Assembly: GCA_965370555.1 (NCBI GenBank)
Contig: CBDUVB010000041.1
Coordinates: 1 to 16,375 of the forward strand
DNA from: JAJOKK01 sp965370555
GTDB taxonomy: Bacteria > Bipolaricaulota > Bipolaricaulia > UBA7950 > UBA9294
Direction: 5' to 3'
Length of the DNA stretch: 16,375 nucleotides
Each line of letters starts with the position of its first letter. The stretch's first letter is position 1. Both the position numbers and the translations under genes were made by a program. Shown piece after piece: positions 5,833 through 13,411 of the stretch. Under the pieces are notes generated by a model. It worked only from the letters and a program-made list of their open reading frames with translations, was not told the DNA's origin and searched no databases.

Positions 5833-6384
5833 ATGTCACTTGCCAATAAGATCACCCTTGCCCGTGCGGCGTTGATTCCCCCCATCCTCATCTTTCTTAT
5901 TGTGGATCACCACGAGCTTATCGTGGAGCAGCGCGAGGTGGCGTTCGGCCCCTTTCTCAAGGTGGCGTTCGGTCTCTTTCTCGTCGCCTGTTTGGGAGAT
6001 GTTCTTGACGGGATGGTGGCGCGGAGACGCGGAGAGGTGACCACTCTAGGGAAAGCCCTAGACCCGCTGGTCGATAAGGCGCTCTACGTATCCCTGCTCT
6101 CCCTTCTTGTGGTCCTTGAGGTGATCCCCTTGTTAGCGTTGCTCCTCTTCGTCCTCCCGCAGGTCGGGCTCGGAATTGGTGCACTCTTCCTCCATCTGCA
6201 AGAGCACAGGGTCCAAGGCGCGCGCATACTGGGAAAGAGCGCCTCAGTCCTTACCTTTCTGGCGACGGCCTTCCTCCTGTTGCGCCTTCCGTACGCGGTG
6301 GAGCTGTTCTATCTTGCGATCGGGACGACCTACCTTGCGGCGCTCGATTACCTGCGCATGGCCCTTCGATACCGAAGCAAATAG
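5833..6384 (+). CDS. pgsA: CDP-alcohol phosphatidyltransferase (PgsA-like)
   Basis: A 183-residue integral membrane enzyme that transfers a phosphatidyl group from CDP-diacylglycerol to an alcohol such as glycerol 3-phosphate in phospholipid synthesis. The catalytic signature is complete: D56-x2-D59-G60-x2-A63-R64-x8-G73-x3-D77-x3-D81. About five to six hydrophobic segments surround it and the length is normal for PgsA. The N-terminus (LANKITLARAALIPP) is typical of the family. ATG at 5833 was preferred to TTG at 5827. Phosphatidylglycerophosphate synthase is the likely activity, but the motif is shared by related synthases, so the alcohol is not certain. Confidence 0.85.
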   Translation: MSLANKITLARAALIPPILIFLIVDHHELIVEQREVAFGPFLKVAFGLFLVACLGDVLDGMVARRRGEVTTLGKALDPLVDKALYVSLLSLLVVLEVIPLLALLLFVLPQVGLGIGALFLHLQEHRVQGARILGKSASVLTFLATAFLLLRLPYAVELFYLAIGTTYLAALDYLRMALRYRSK

Positions 6385-6466
6385 CGAACAGCAAGACGGA
6401 TACATCTTAGCACACGATAGCTTTATCTCTGATGACCCAAGAATAAGATATGAAGAAGGAGCGAAT

Positions 6467-6551
6467 CTAGGCATCTCTGTGTCCCCGCGTCCCCGTGTCT
6501 CCGCGTCCTGCCTCTGCGTGTTCGACGTGAATGCTACAAGTTGATGCCTGG
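6467..6551. repeat. Minisatellite-like array bounded by short inverted repeats
   Basis: Between convergent genes (6385-6554), bases 6477-6520 read gtccccgcgtccccgtgtct and on to ccgcgtcctgcctctgcgtg; on the minus strand this is the gacgcggggacacgg theme also seen in decayed form at 2101-2115. It is framed by CTAGGCATC (6467-6475) and GATGCCTGG (6543-6551), which pair over nine positions with one G-U. The framing makes it look like a small non-autonomous element. The remaining bases (6385-6466) hold nothing I recognise. Confidence 0.5.
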
Positions 6552-6554
6552 TAG

Positions 6555-7457
6555 CTATTCTCCCCCATCCTCGGAGAGGGAAACGCCTGCCACGGGAAAC
6601 TCTGACGGGATCGGCGCCTCGAATCGAACTATGATCCCTCTTTTGGGATGCGTGAACGCGATTTGCCACGCGTGGAGCATCAGGCGGCTTCCCTCCTGCT
6701 TCCCGTAGATAGGGTCGCCGATGATTGGGTGATCGATGTAGCGCAGGTGGACGCGGATCTGATGGGTGCGGCCTGTGTGGGGGTGCACACGGAGGAGGGT
6801 CGATCCCTCCTCGCGCTTCAGGACGTAAAACTCAGTTTTGGCACGGCGCCCCTGCGGGCGGATCGCCATCCGGCGGGGGCGAGACGGGTCACGTCCGATT
6901 GGGGCGTCGATCAACCCTTCGGTTTCCCTGATTATTCCGGTCGCTTGTGCAAGGTAGACCTTGTTGATAGTACGCGCGGCGAATTGCGCTTTTAGCGAAT
7001 CGAGAGAAGCACGCGTCTTTGCAACAACGATCAGTCCGCTCGTTTCCTTGTCCAAGCGATGGACGATCCCCGGGCGCACCGGATCATCCCCGATCGGAAG
7101 CTGGCGGTCTACGAGGAGCCCCTCCACCAGGGTGGGAGCGGTCTGTCCCGCGCCGGGGTGCACGACCAATCCCGTAGGTTTGTCAACGACGACGATCTCG
7201 TTATCCTCGTAGAGGATGGTAAGATCGATCTTCGCGGGAGTGAGGAGCGTTTTCTTGGGAACTGCCCAGGTGAGTTCGTCATTGCAGTGCAACTTGCGTG
7301 AGGCTTGTTCGATCGTCTTTCCATTCAGAGAGACGAACCCCGCGAGGATGGCACGCTTTATCTCGCTACGGGAGGTTCCCTCGATCCTCTCGGCGAGGTA
7401 GCTATCGAGACGGAGGCCAGCCTCGTTGGCCGCAACAATAAACTCGATTCTCTCCAT
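6555..7457 (-). CDS. rluD: RluD-family 23S rRNA pseudouridine synthase
   Basis: A 300-residue protein that isomerises specific uridines in structured RNA, most likely 23S rRNA. It has an N-terminal S4 RNA-binding domain (residues ~14-65, RLDSYLAER...SRSEIKRAI) and a catalytic domain (~78-290) with HRLDKETSG, where D136 is the catalytic aspartate. Other family stretches are DKPTGLVVHPG, PHTGRTHQIRVH and HPIIGDPIYG. The ATG at 7457 has AAAGGAGAG just upstream. It is divergent from nusA across a 190-base gap, convergent with the phosphatidyltransferase gene, and stands alone. The exact target uridines cannot be read from sequence; RluD-type rather than RluB/F-type is well supported. Confidence 0.9.
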   Translation of the reverse strand: MERIEFIVAANEAGLRLDSYLAERIEGTSRSEIKRAILAGFVSLNGKTIEQASRKLHCNDELTWAVPKKTLLTPAKIDLTILYEDNEIVVVDKPTGLVVHPGAGQTAPTLVEGLLVDRQLPIGDDPVRPGIVHRLDKETSGLIVVAKTRASLDSLKAQFAARTINKVYLAQATGIIRETEGLIDAPIGRDPSRPRRMAIRPQGRRAKTEFYVLKREEGSTLLRVHPHTGRTHQIRVHLRYIDHPIIGDPIYGKQEGSRLMLHAWQIAFTHPKRGIIVRFEAPIPSEFPVAGVSLSEDGGE

Positions 7458-7478
7458 TGCTCTCCTTTATCTAAGGGT

Positions 7479-7507
7479 TTGTCGGTTCGTGCGAGCTTTT
7501 GTATAAT
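7479..7507 (+). promoter_or_regulatory. Strong sigma-70-type promoter for nusA
   Basis: TTGTCG (7479-7484) and a perfect TATAAT (7502-7507) are 17 bases apart, placing the transcript start near 7514. The -10 lies in the palindrome GTATAATAC, so it also offers a TATTAT on the minus strand and might serve rluD weakly. Confidence 0.7.
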
Positions 7508-7523
7508 ACGATGATCATGTAGG

Positions 7524-7607
7524 GAATGGAAGGGTGGTTAGGATGCTCGATCGCCAGGGAGAAGACTTCCTGTGCGGTAGGGGTCTTTGTTACTGATACT
7601 CCATTCT
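7524..7607 (+). promoter_or_regulatory. Structured 5' leader of nusA mRNA
   Basis: GGAATGGA (7523-7530) can pair with TCCATTCT (7600-7607), one pair being G-U, closing a domain of about 85 bases. Inside, CAGGGA (7555-7560) pairs with TTCCTG (7567-7572) around a 6-base loop. The closing helix ends seven bases before AAGGAG (7614-7619), so folding could affect ribosome access. It matches no riboswitch class I know, and it is not a tRNA because no TpsiC arm is present. Confidence 0.4.
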
Positions 7608-7647
7608 GGGACGAAGGAGTGTGAACCGAAAGCGATTTTGGGGCAGA

Positions 7648-8583
7648 ATGAATATTGAATTTATCGAGGCTTTAGAGGAGATGGCGAAGGAGAAGGGGAT
7701 CGCTCGTGAGGATCTGTACGAGGCGATCCGCCTGGGCCTCTCTGCAGCCTATCAGGCGGAGTACCACACCGATGCCGATGTAACGGTCGAGATCGACCAA
7801 CGGTCTGGGGATATCTCCATCAACGGAAAGCGGATCGAGATAGCGAAGTTCGGACGGATCGCTACTAAGAAGGCGGAGGAGACGATCCGCCAGGAGATCA
7901 CCCGGAAACGTCGCCAGATCGTGTACGGGCTCTACATCAACCGGGTAGGGGAGATCATCAGTGGGTCAATTCATCGCTTCGAGGGGAAGGATGTCTGTGT
8001 CAACCTTGGAGAAGCGGAGGCGATCCTTCCTAATGCGGAACGGATCCCGGGTGAGAGGTATCACGCCGGGCAGAGGCTGCGTGCCTACCTCGTCAGTGTC
8101 GAGGAGACACAGGGCGACCCGCGGATCCTCCTCTCTCGGGCGCATAGGGAGTTCGTGCATCAGCTTCTCCGGTTGGAGGTCCCCGAGATCGAGGAAGGGA
8201 CGCTGGTCGTGCGCAGGATCGCGCGGGAGGCCGGGCGCCGGAGCAAGGTGGCGGTAGAATCGCTCGATCCTAACGTCGATCCGATCGGGACTTGCGTGGG
8301 AGCCGGTGGAGCGCGGGTGCGCGTCGTTACGCGGGAGCTCTCGGGCGAGAAGATCGATCTCATCCGCTGGAGCGACTCGGTCGAACAGCTCCTCAAGAAC
8401 AGTCTCGAACCAGCCTCGGTCCTCTCGGTCGAGCTGGACGAAAAGACGCACAACGCCAAGGTCTTTGTTCCGGATGACGAGCTCTCCCTGGCGATTGGGA
8501 AGGGGGGACAGAACGTCCGCCTGACCGCGAAGCTGATCGGTTACGATATCGAGGTGACAAGCCCGAGTGAGGAGGCCAGCTGA
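7648..8583 (+). CDS. nusA: Transcription termination/antitermination factor NusA
   Basis: A 311-residue RNA polymerase-binding factor that modulates pausing, termination and antitermination. It has an N-terminal polymerase-binding domain (~1-100), an S1 domain (~104-165, from GEIISGSIHRFEG), KH1 (~200-245, VDPIGTCVGAGGARVRV) and KH2 (~270-305, LAIGKGGQNVRL). It stops after KH2, the short form common outside Proteobacteria. The ATG at 7648 fits the family N-terminus (MNIEFIEALEE); a GTG at 7621 would add nine residues and has AAGGAG only one base away, so the start is ambiguous. The usual partners rimP, ylxR and infB are absent here: the gene has its own promoter and is followed by an exporter gene after 19 bases. 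Confidence 0.95.
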   Translation: MNIEFIEALEEMAKEKGIAREDLYEAIRLGLSAAYQAEYHTDADVTVEIDQRSGDISINGKRIEIAKFGRIATKKAEETIRQEITRKRRQIVYGLYINRVGEIISGSIHRFEGKDVCVNLGEAEAILPNAERIPGERYHAGQRLRAYLVSVEETQGDPRILLSRAHREFVHQLLRLEVPEIEEGTLVVRRIAREAGRRSKVAVESLDPNVDPIGTCVGAGGARVRVVTRELSGEKIDLIRWSDSVEQLLKNSLEPASVLSVELDEKTHNAKVFVPDDELSLAIGKGGQNVRLTAKLIGYDIEVTSPSEEAS

Positions 8584-8602
8584 TCGGCCGCGGACGGTGA
8601 CC

Positions 8603-11410
8603 ATGAGACCGATCAAGGAGCGTATCTTTCGCCGGGTCTTTCGGATCAGTCGGTACTACGCGTGGTGGATCCTCCTCGTGACCCTCCTTATCACCGGGGC
8701 GAGCATCTACTATGTCCAGGATATCCCGATTCGTACCTCCTTTCTTGACCTTCTCCCCAAGAACGATCCGCTAATCGACGAGTATAGGCAGACCGAGGAA
8801 GCTCTTTTGCAGACGGACTACCTCGCTCTCCTTGTCACGTTGCAGGAGACTGAAGGGGTAGCTCCTTCCGATCGGGAGGAGCGGCTCCTCGCTGGGGCCA
8901 GGGCAATCACCCAGATCTTCTCCGCGGATCCGGAGTTCTTGGAGGTAAGTTATGAACAGGAGCTGTCCCCTGAGATCCCCGATCAGTACCTTCTCCTCTA
9001 TCGCCTGGACAAGGAAGAACTTGCCGGTATCGAAGAGAACATCGATCGAGTCAAGGGCTCGATTGCACATGGAGAACTCTCCCACCTCCCAGTGAGCGAT
9101 CTCAGCGATGCCTATCGGCAGATGAGTGAGACCTTCGATCAGTCTCTCTCCGGGGGGGGCTTGAGCGTGGGGAATGAGGGCGATCTCTCCTCGATAGAGG
9201 AGGCGCTGGCGCAGGTGGAGATCATCAACAAGACTGTTATTGGCGCGATCGCTGCGATCCCCGCCCTCCCCGGAATGACGGAGGATGTGCAAGGGTTGTC
9301 CAAGATCTTTGCCCCTGGAGAGGAGGCAGTCTCCCGAACCCCGCAGCCATACTTCTCGAGCGATAGAAAGCACCTGTTGATCACGCTACAGCCCCGGTTC
9401 CCGTCTCAACGGGGGGTCGCGTACAGCACCGCGGTGATGAAGGCGGTCGAGCATAACCTGGCGCAGGTTGATCTAGCCCGGTTCGGGATCACCGTGGGGG
9501 TGACCGGGTCTTACGCGTTCAACACAGAGACGAACTTCGTCATCAACGCCGACATGTTGCGCACGACGATCATCTCCTCGGTCGGGGTTCTCGTCATCTT
9601 CTTCCTCGCGTTCGGATCGATCTTCTACAGTGTCATCGCGGTGATCCCCCTATTGATCAGTGTGGTGTTGACGATGGCGTGGGCAAAGTTCGCCGTTGGT
9701 GGGTTTAACCTCGTAACCTCGTTCCTCCCGGCGCTCGTCCTCGGTTTGGGTATCGATTACGGGATTCACCTGATCTCACGCTATGCCGAGGAGAGGAGCA
9801 GGGGGAGTTCCCTCAACCGGTCGCTGTACATAGCTGTGCGCCAGAAAGGGGAGGCCTCAGCTCTAGCGGCCCTCACAACCTCAATCGTCTTCCTCGGCCT
9901 TCTCTTCTCCCGGTCCCGCGCTTTGTTCGATATGGGAGTGATCACCAGCATGGGGGTGATCATTGCCTTTCTTGTCACCATCTTTCTCCTTCCTGCCCTG
10001 ATCACCCTTTTTCACTTCTTGTTCCGGTTTCACCACCGGGAGAGTGTGATCAGCTACGCCCCGCACCTTGCAAGCTACTTCCGGGCTGTGACCGCGAAGG
10101 GGCGTGCAATACTCGTCATCCTCCTCGTCCTTACCTTCTTCATCGCCTTTCAGGCGGCGCAGACACGGTTCATCTTCTCGAGTAGGGATATGATCCCCAC
10201 CGTGAAGAGCCAACAGGTTCTCAACGATATTCTGACTTACTTTGGTGAGGAGGGTACCCGAATAGGGAACTATTTCACCTTCTTCGCCTCCTCCGAGGAA
10301 GAGCTCTCCCAGGTGGTCGAACACTTGGAGACGAGCGACATGGTCATCAAGATCGAATCCGCGGAACAGCTCCTCCCGGTCAACTTGTCGGAGCAACAGC
10401 AGGTGTTGAACAACCTGAACATCGGGTCGTACATCGATCAGCTGGATCTTCTCGATAAGAACCTTGCCGAACGTGCCTCGACTCAGGCACAGATCCGCAC
10501 TCTGCTCACCCAATTCGGCTTCTTGCAGTACGTGGCGGCGCTGAACGGGGGGGTTGATATCGCCCTTTCGAGCAATGCGATCCAGAAACAACTGCGAGAG
10601 ATACATGAGCAACTGGGCGCGCTAGATGCCTCAGCAGCGCGTGTGGAGATACTCGCTCTCCGAGATACGCTCGCCGCATTCGATCGACACCTTGCGCAGG
10701 CCCGCGATCTTCCTCCGGTCGCGACCCTCCTGCGCGATATCTTAAAGAGCCTTCCTGATGGGATTCGCCCCCGATACCTAGCCCCAAATGGCGATTACAT
10801 CATCCAGGCACGGATGACCCCGGATATCTATGAGGCGGAGATGATGAAAGAATTCGATGCGTTCGCCTCTTCCTTCTCGGACAAGTACTTTGGAATGCCC
10901 CTCGTTGCCAGACAGCTTCAGGATTATATGAAGCGGGATTTCCTCGTGTCGACTGCGTTGGCAGCTCTCTTGATTGCCCTGACTCTGTGGCGCAGCCTGA
11001 GAGGAGGGATGCGTGCACTGTTCGCGGCCTCCCCTCTTATCCTGGGGTACATCTGGATGCTTGGCGGGATGCGGCTCTTGCATATCGATTTCAACTTCAT
11101 CAACATCACGATCTCCCCGCTCCTGATCGGGATTGGAGTCGATAACGGGATTCATATCATACATCGATACACGGAGGAACGGAAGGTCGACCCGGAGGGG
11201 GCGGTCGAGCGTGGAGGGCGGATGACTGCGGCCGCGGTAATGGTCACCTCTCTGACGACGATGCTCGTCTTTGGGAGTCTCTTATTCGCCCGTACACCGG
11301 GGTTGCGCATCTTGGGGATCTCTGCTCTTATGGGGATCGGGTTCACCCTCACATTCAGCCTTCTCTTCCTCCCTGCCGCACTGCATGTCGAAAAAGGAAA
11401 ACGGGTATAA
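8603..11410 (+). CDS. RND-superfamily exporter (MMPL/HAE3-type)
   Basis: A 935-residue inner-membrane transporter. The architecture is the two-fold RND repeat: TM1 at ~20-38 (WWILLVTLLITGASIYYV), a large extracytoplasmic loop (~40-315), TM2-6 at ~320-480, TM7 at ~503-520, a second large loop, and TM8-12 at ~782-930. The paired signature motifs LGIDYGIHLISRY (first half) and IGVDNGIHIIHRY (second half) carry the TM4 and TM10 aspartates used for proton coupling. The second loop is rich in Gln/Leu heptads. Relatives export lipids, hopanoids or other hydrophobic compounds; the substrate here is unknown. No membrane-fusion protein or outer-membrane channel is next to it. The ATG at 8603 was chosen; a GTG at 8567 would overlap nusA. 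Co-transcription with nusA is likely. Confidence 0.9.
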   Translation: MRPIKERIFRRVFRISRYYAWWILLVTLLITGASIYYVQDIPIRTSFLDLLPKNDPLIDEYRQTEEALLQTDYLALLVTLQETEGVAPSDREERLLAGARAITQIFSADPEFLEVSYEQELSPEIPDQYLLLYRLDKEELAGIEENIDRVKGSIAHGELSHLPVSDLSDAYRQMSETFDQSLSGGGLSVGNEGDLSSIEEALAQVEIINKTVIGAIAAIPALPGMTEDVQGLSKIFAPGEEAVSRTPQPYFSSDRKHLLITLQPRFPSQRGVAYSTAVMKAVEHNLAQVDLARFGITVGVTGSYAFNTETNFVINADMLRTTIISSVGVLVIFFLAFGSIFYSVIAVIPLLISVVLTMAWAKFAVGGFNLVTSFLPALVLGLGIDYGIHLISRYAEERSRGSSLNRSLYIAVRQKGEASALAALTTSIVFLGLLFSRSRALFDMGVITSMGVIIAFLVTIFLLPALITLFHFLFRFHHRESVISYAPHLASYFRAVTAKGRAILVILLVLTFFIAFQAAQTRFIFSSRDMIPTVKSQQVLNDILTYFGEEGTRIGNYFTFFASSEEELSQVVEHLETSDMVIKIESAEQLLPVNLSEQQQVLNNLNIGSYIDQLDLLDKNLAERASTQAQIRTLLTQFGFLQYVAALNGGVDIALSSNAIQKQLREIHEQLGALDASAARVEILALRDTLAAFDRHLAQARDLPPVATLLRDILKSLPDGIRPRYLAPNGDYIIQARMTPDIYEAEMMKEFDAFASSFSDKYFGMPLVARQLQDYMKRDFLVSTALAALLIALTLWRSLRGGMRALFAASPLILGYIWMLGGMRLLHIDFNFINITISPLLIGIGVDNGIHIIHRYTEERKVDPEGAVERGGRMTAAAVMVTSLTTMLVFGSLLFARTPGLRILGISALMGIGFTLTFSLLFLPAALHVEKGKRV

Positions 11411-11442
11411 TGAGGGTCGGTGAGGTTGCGAGAGGGCAACCT
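11406..11442 (+). promoter_or_regulatory. Possible rny promoter element and 5' hairpin
   Basis: TATAAT (11406-11411) overlaps the exporter stop codon but has no good -35 partner. Just downstream AGGTTGC (11423-11429) and GCAACCT (11436-11442) form a perfect 7-bp stem with a 6-base loop. If transcription starts near 11418 the hairpin would cap the 5' end of rny mRNA. Confidence 0.35.
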
Positions 11443-11464
11443 GCAAGAGGGGAGTGAGGGGACG

Positions 11465-12979
11465 ATGGGATTAATAGGCTATATTGGGCTTGGACTCAGC
11501 ATACTGGCGGCGCTCGCCTTGGGGTATCTCCTAGGGGGGATACCGCGCAAGCATAAGGAGGAAATCCTTCTACAGGAAGCGCAGGAAGAGGCGGACGCGC
11601 TGAAGCGAGAGAAGACCCTGGAAGCACAGCAGGAGGCCCAGGAGCTGCGCGACGAGCTGGAAAAGCGCGCCAAGCGCCGCGAGGAAGAGTTCGCGCGCAT
11701 GGAGGAGAGGATTCTCCAACGTGAGGACCGCCTAGGGAAGAAATCGAACTACCTCGAACAGATCGAGGATTCGCTGCGTAAGGATGAAGAGGAGCTGGAA
11801 CACCTGAAGGAGAGTGGGAGCCGCCTCCTCGCCGATGGAAAGAGGCGCCTGGAACAGATCGCTGGTTGGAGTCAGCAGGAGGCTCGTGATCACCTGCTGA
11901 AGTTGGTCGAGACCGACTCACAACGCTTCTTCTCCCGCAAGGTGGAGGAAGTTGAGCGTCGGACCAAAGAGGAGGCGGAACAGCGCGCGGCACGGATCCT
12001 TGCCACGGCCGTGCAACGTTACGCCGCTGAATATGTCGAGGAGCAGACTGTCAGTTCGGTTCCCATCCCCTCGGAGGAATTCAAAGGGCGGATCATCGGA
12101 CGCGAGGGGCGAAACATCAAGACCTTCGAGGCCCTCACAGGGGTCGAACTCCTCGTCGATGATACACCGGAGATGGTCGTCCTCTCCTGCTTTCACCCAC
12201 TGCGGCGAGAGGTGGCGCGGATGTCCCTTACCCGTCTCATAGAGGATGGGAGGATCCACCCTGCTCAGATTGAAGAGAAGGTCCAGCGGGCCAAGGCTCG
12301 ATTGGCAGAGCGGATCAAGGAGGAGGGGAAGAAGGCCGCTTTCGATCTCGGGATCGATGTCCATCCTGAGCTTGCCACCCTTCTCGGAAGGTTAAAGTAC
12401 CGTACAAGTTATGGGCAGAATCAGCTTGCTCACTCGATCGAGGTGAGTTGGATCGCCAAGATGCTCGCTGACGAACTAGGGATCGATGCTGTGGCGGCGA
12501 AGCGTGCGGGCCTGCTGCACGATATCGGGAAAGCGGTCGACCATGAGGTTGATGGACCGCACGCCCTGATCGGGTCCGACCTTGCTTTCCGTTACGGGGA
12601 GAGCCGGGTGGTGGTGCACGCGATTGCGGCACACCATGAAGATATCGATCTTACAAGCGCTCTCGATGTCCTTATTCAGGCGGCCGATACCCTCTCTGCC
12701 GCCCGGCCCGGAGCACGGCAGGAGACGTTCGAACGGTACATCAAACGCTTGAAGGAGCTGGAGGAGCTCTGCCGCTCCTTCCCTGCGGTGCAGGAGGCCT
12801 ATGCCCTGCAGGCCGGACGAGAGGTCAGGGTGATGGTACAGCCGGATCGGGCGAACGATGATATGGCTGCCAAGCTTGCCTACGATATCGCGCGTGCCAT
12901 AGAAGGAGAACTAAGCTACCCCGGCGAAATCAAGGTGAACGTCATCCGGCAGACCAAGTTCACGGAGAACGCGAAGTAA
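11465..12979 (+). CDS. rny: Ribonuclease Y
   Basis: A 504-residue membrane-anchored endoribonuclease that starts mRNA decay. It has one N-terminal TM helix (~5-24), a long charged coiled coil (~28-190, rich in Glu/Lys/Arg/Gln), a KH domain (~198-260, RIIGREGRNIKTFEALTG) and an HD domain with LLHDIGKAVDHE, whose metal-binding pair is H352-D353, followed by AHHEDI. The length matches the family (~510-520). The ATG at 11465 starts directly before the membrane helix and follows a purine-rich SD (GAGGGGA); an upstream frame start at 11420 adds only non-conserved residues. It is followed after 24 bases by spoVS. In Bacillus rny and spoVS flank ymdB, which is missing here. Confidence 0.95.
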   Translation: MGLIGYIGLGLSILAALALGYLLGGIPRKHKEEILLQEAQEEADALKREKTLEAQQEAQELRDELEKRAKRREEEFARMEERILQREDRLGKKSNYLEQIEDSLRKDEEELEHLKESGSRLLADGKRRLEQIAGWSQQEARDHLLKLVETDSQRFFSRKVEEVERRTKEEAEQRAARILATAVQRYAAEYVEEQTVSSVPIPSEEFKGRIIGREGRNIKTFEALTGVELLVDDTPEMVVLSCFHPLRREVARMSLTRLIEDGRIHPAQIEEKVQRAKARLAERIKEEGKKAAFDLGIDVHPELATLLGRLKYRTSYGQNQLAHSIEVSWIAKMLADELGIDAVAAKRAGLLHDIGKAVDHEVDGPHALIGSDLAFRYGESRVVVHAIAAHHEDIDLTSALDVLIQAADTLSAARPGARQETFERYIKRLKELEELCRSFPAVQEAYALQAGREVRVMVQPDRANDDMAAKLAYDIARAIEGELSYPGEIKVNVIRQTKFTENAK

Positions 12980-13003
12980 AGGAGGGACGCAGGGGAGGTC
13001 GCA

Positions 13004-13297
13004 ATGGAGATGTTTAAGGTTTCGTCCGGGTCGAACCCCAGGGCGGTTGCCGGTGCGATCGCCAATAGCATCCGGAAACGAGGGGCAGCGGAAGCGCAGG
13101 TGATCGGACCGCGCGCAGTGAACCAGGCGGTGAAGGCGATCGCTATCGCACGTGGGTACGTTGCGACGAATGGGATCGACCTTTACTTCGTCCCTGCTTT
13201 CTCCAGTGTCAGCATACTCGGACAAGAGAGAACCGCGATCCACCTCGCGATGCGCACGCGTCACCCTGTCTTTGGACCGGAGCGGGAAGAGGTGTAA
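13004..13297 (+). CDS. spoVS: SpoVS-family protein
   Basis: A 97-residue protein, full length for stage V sporulation protein S. Its start MEMFKVSSGSNPRAVAGAIA matches the family start closely, followed by RGAAEAQVIGPRAVNQAVKA, IAIARGYVA and GQERTAIHLAM. The family is a small Alba-like nucleic-acid-binding fold that influences sporulation or septation in Bacillus and is also found in many non-spore-formers, where its role is unknown. The ATG at 13004 has GGGGAGG four bases upstream. Position directly after rny suggests a shared transcript and a possible role in RNA or nucleoid control rather than sporulation; the latter is inference. Confidence 0.93.
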   Translation: MEMFKVSSGSNPRAVAGAIANSIRKRGAAEAQVIGPRAVNQAVKAIAIARGYVATNGIDLYFVPAFSSVSILGQERTAIHLAMRTRHPVFGPEREEV

Positions 13298-13311
13298 CCT
13301 TTTTGGGATAC

Positions 13312-13333
13312 GGGATTTCTCGATCCCTTTCTT
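13312..13333 (+). terminator. Weak terminator after spoVS
   Basis: GGGAT (13312-13316) pairs with ATCCC (13323-13327) around a 6-base loop, followed by TTTCTT. Another GGGAT at 13305 could pair instead. The stem is short, so read-through is likely. Confidence 0.35.
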
Positions 13334-13360
13334 GCCCGAGTCAAGTGATATTTGTAAGAT
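13332..13360 (+). promoter_or_regulatory. Promoter for the parvulin-TPR gene
   Basis: TTGCCC (13332-13337) and TAAGAT (13355-13360) are 17 bases apart, immediately after the spoVS terminator. Transcription would begin near 13367, giving a ~45-base leader with AAAGGAG (13398-13404) before the ATG at 13412. Confidence 0.5.
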
Positions 13361-13411
13361 CTATACAAAGCATGAGGAACTCAAACTACTGTCTCAAAGG
13401 AGTAGGTTAAG

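Noticed and set aside
7508..7620. tRNA or small RNA gene in the nusA leader
   Set aside because: No T-arm, no anticodon stem and no CCA-like end could be found; only a leader fold is supported.
7966..8616. 216-residue open frame antisense to nusA
   Set aside because: It lies entirely over NusA S1 and KH domains and shows no motif of its own.
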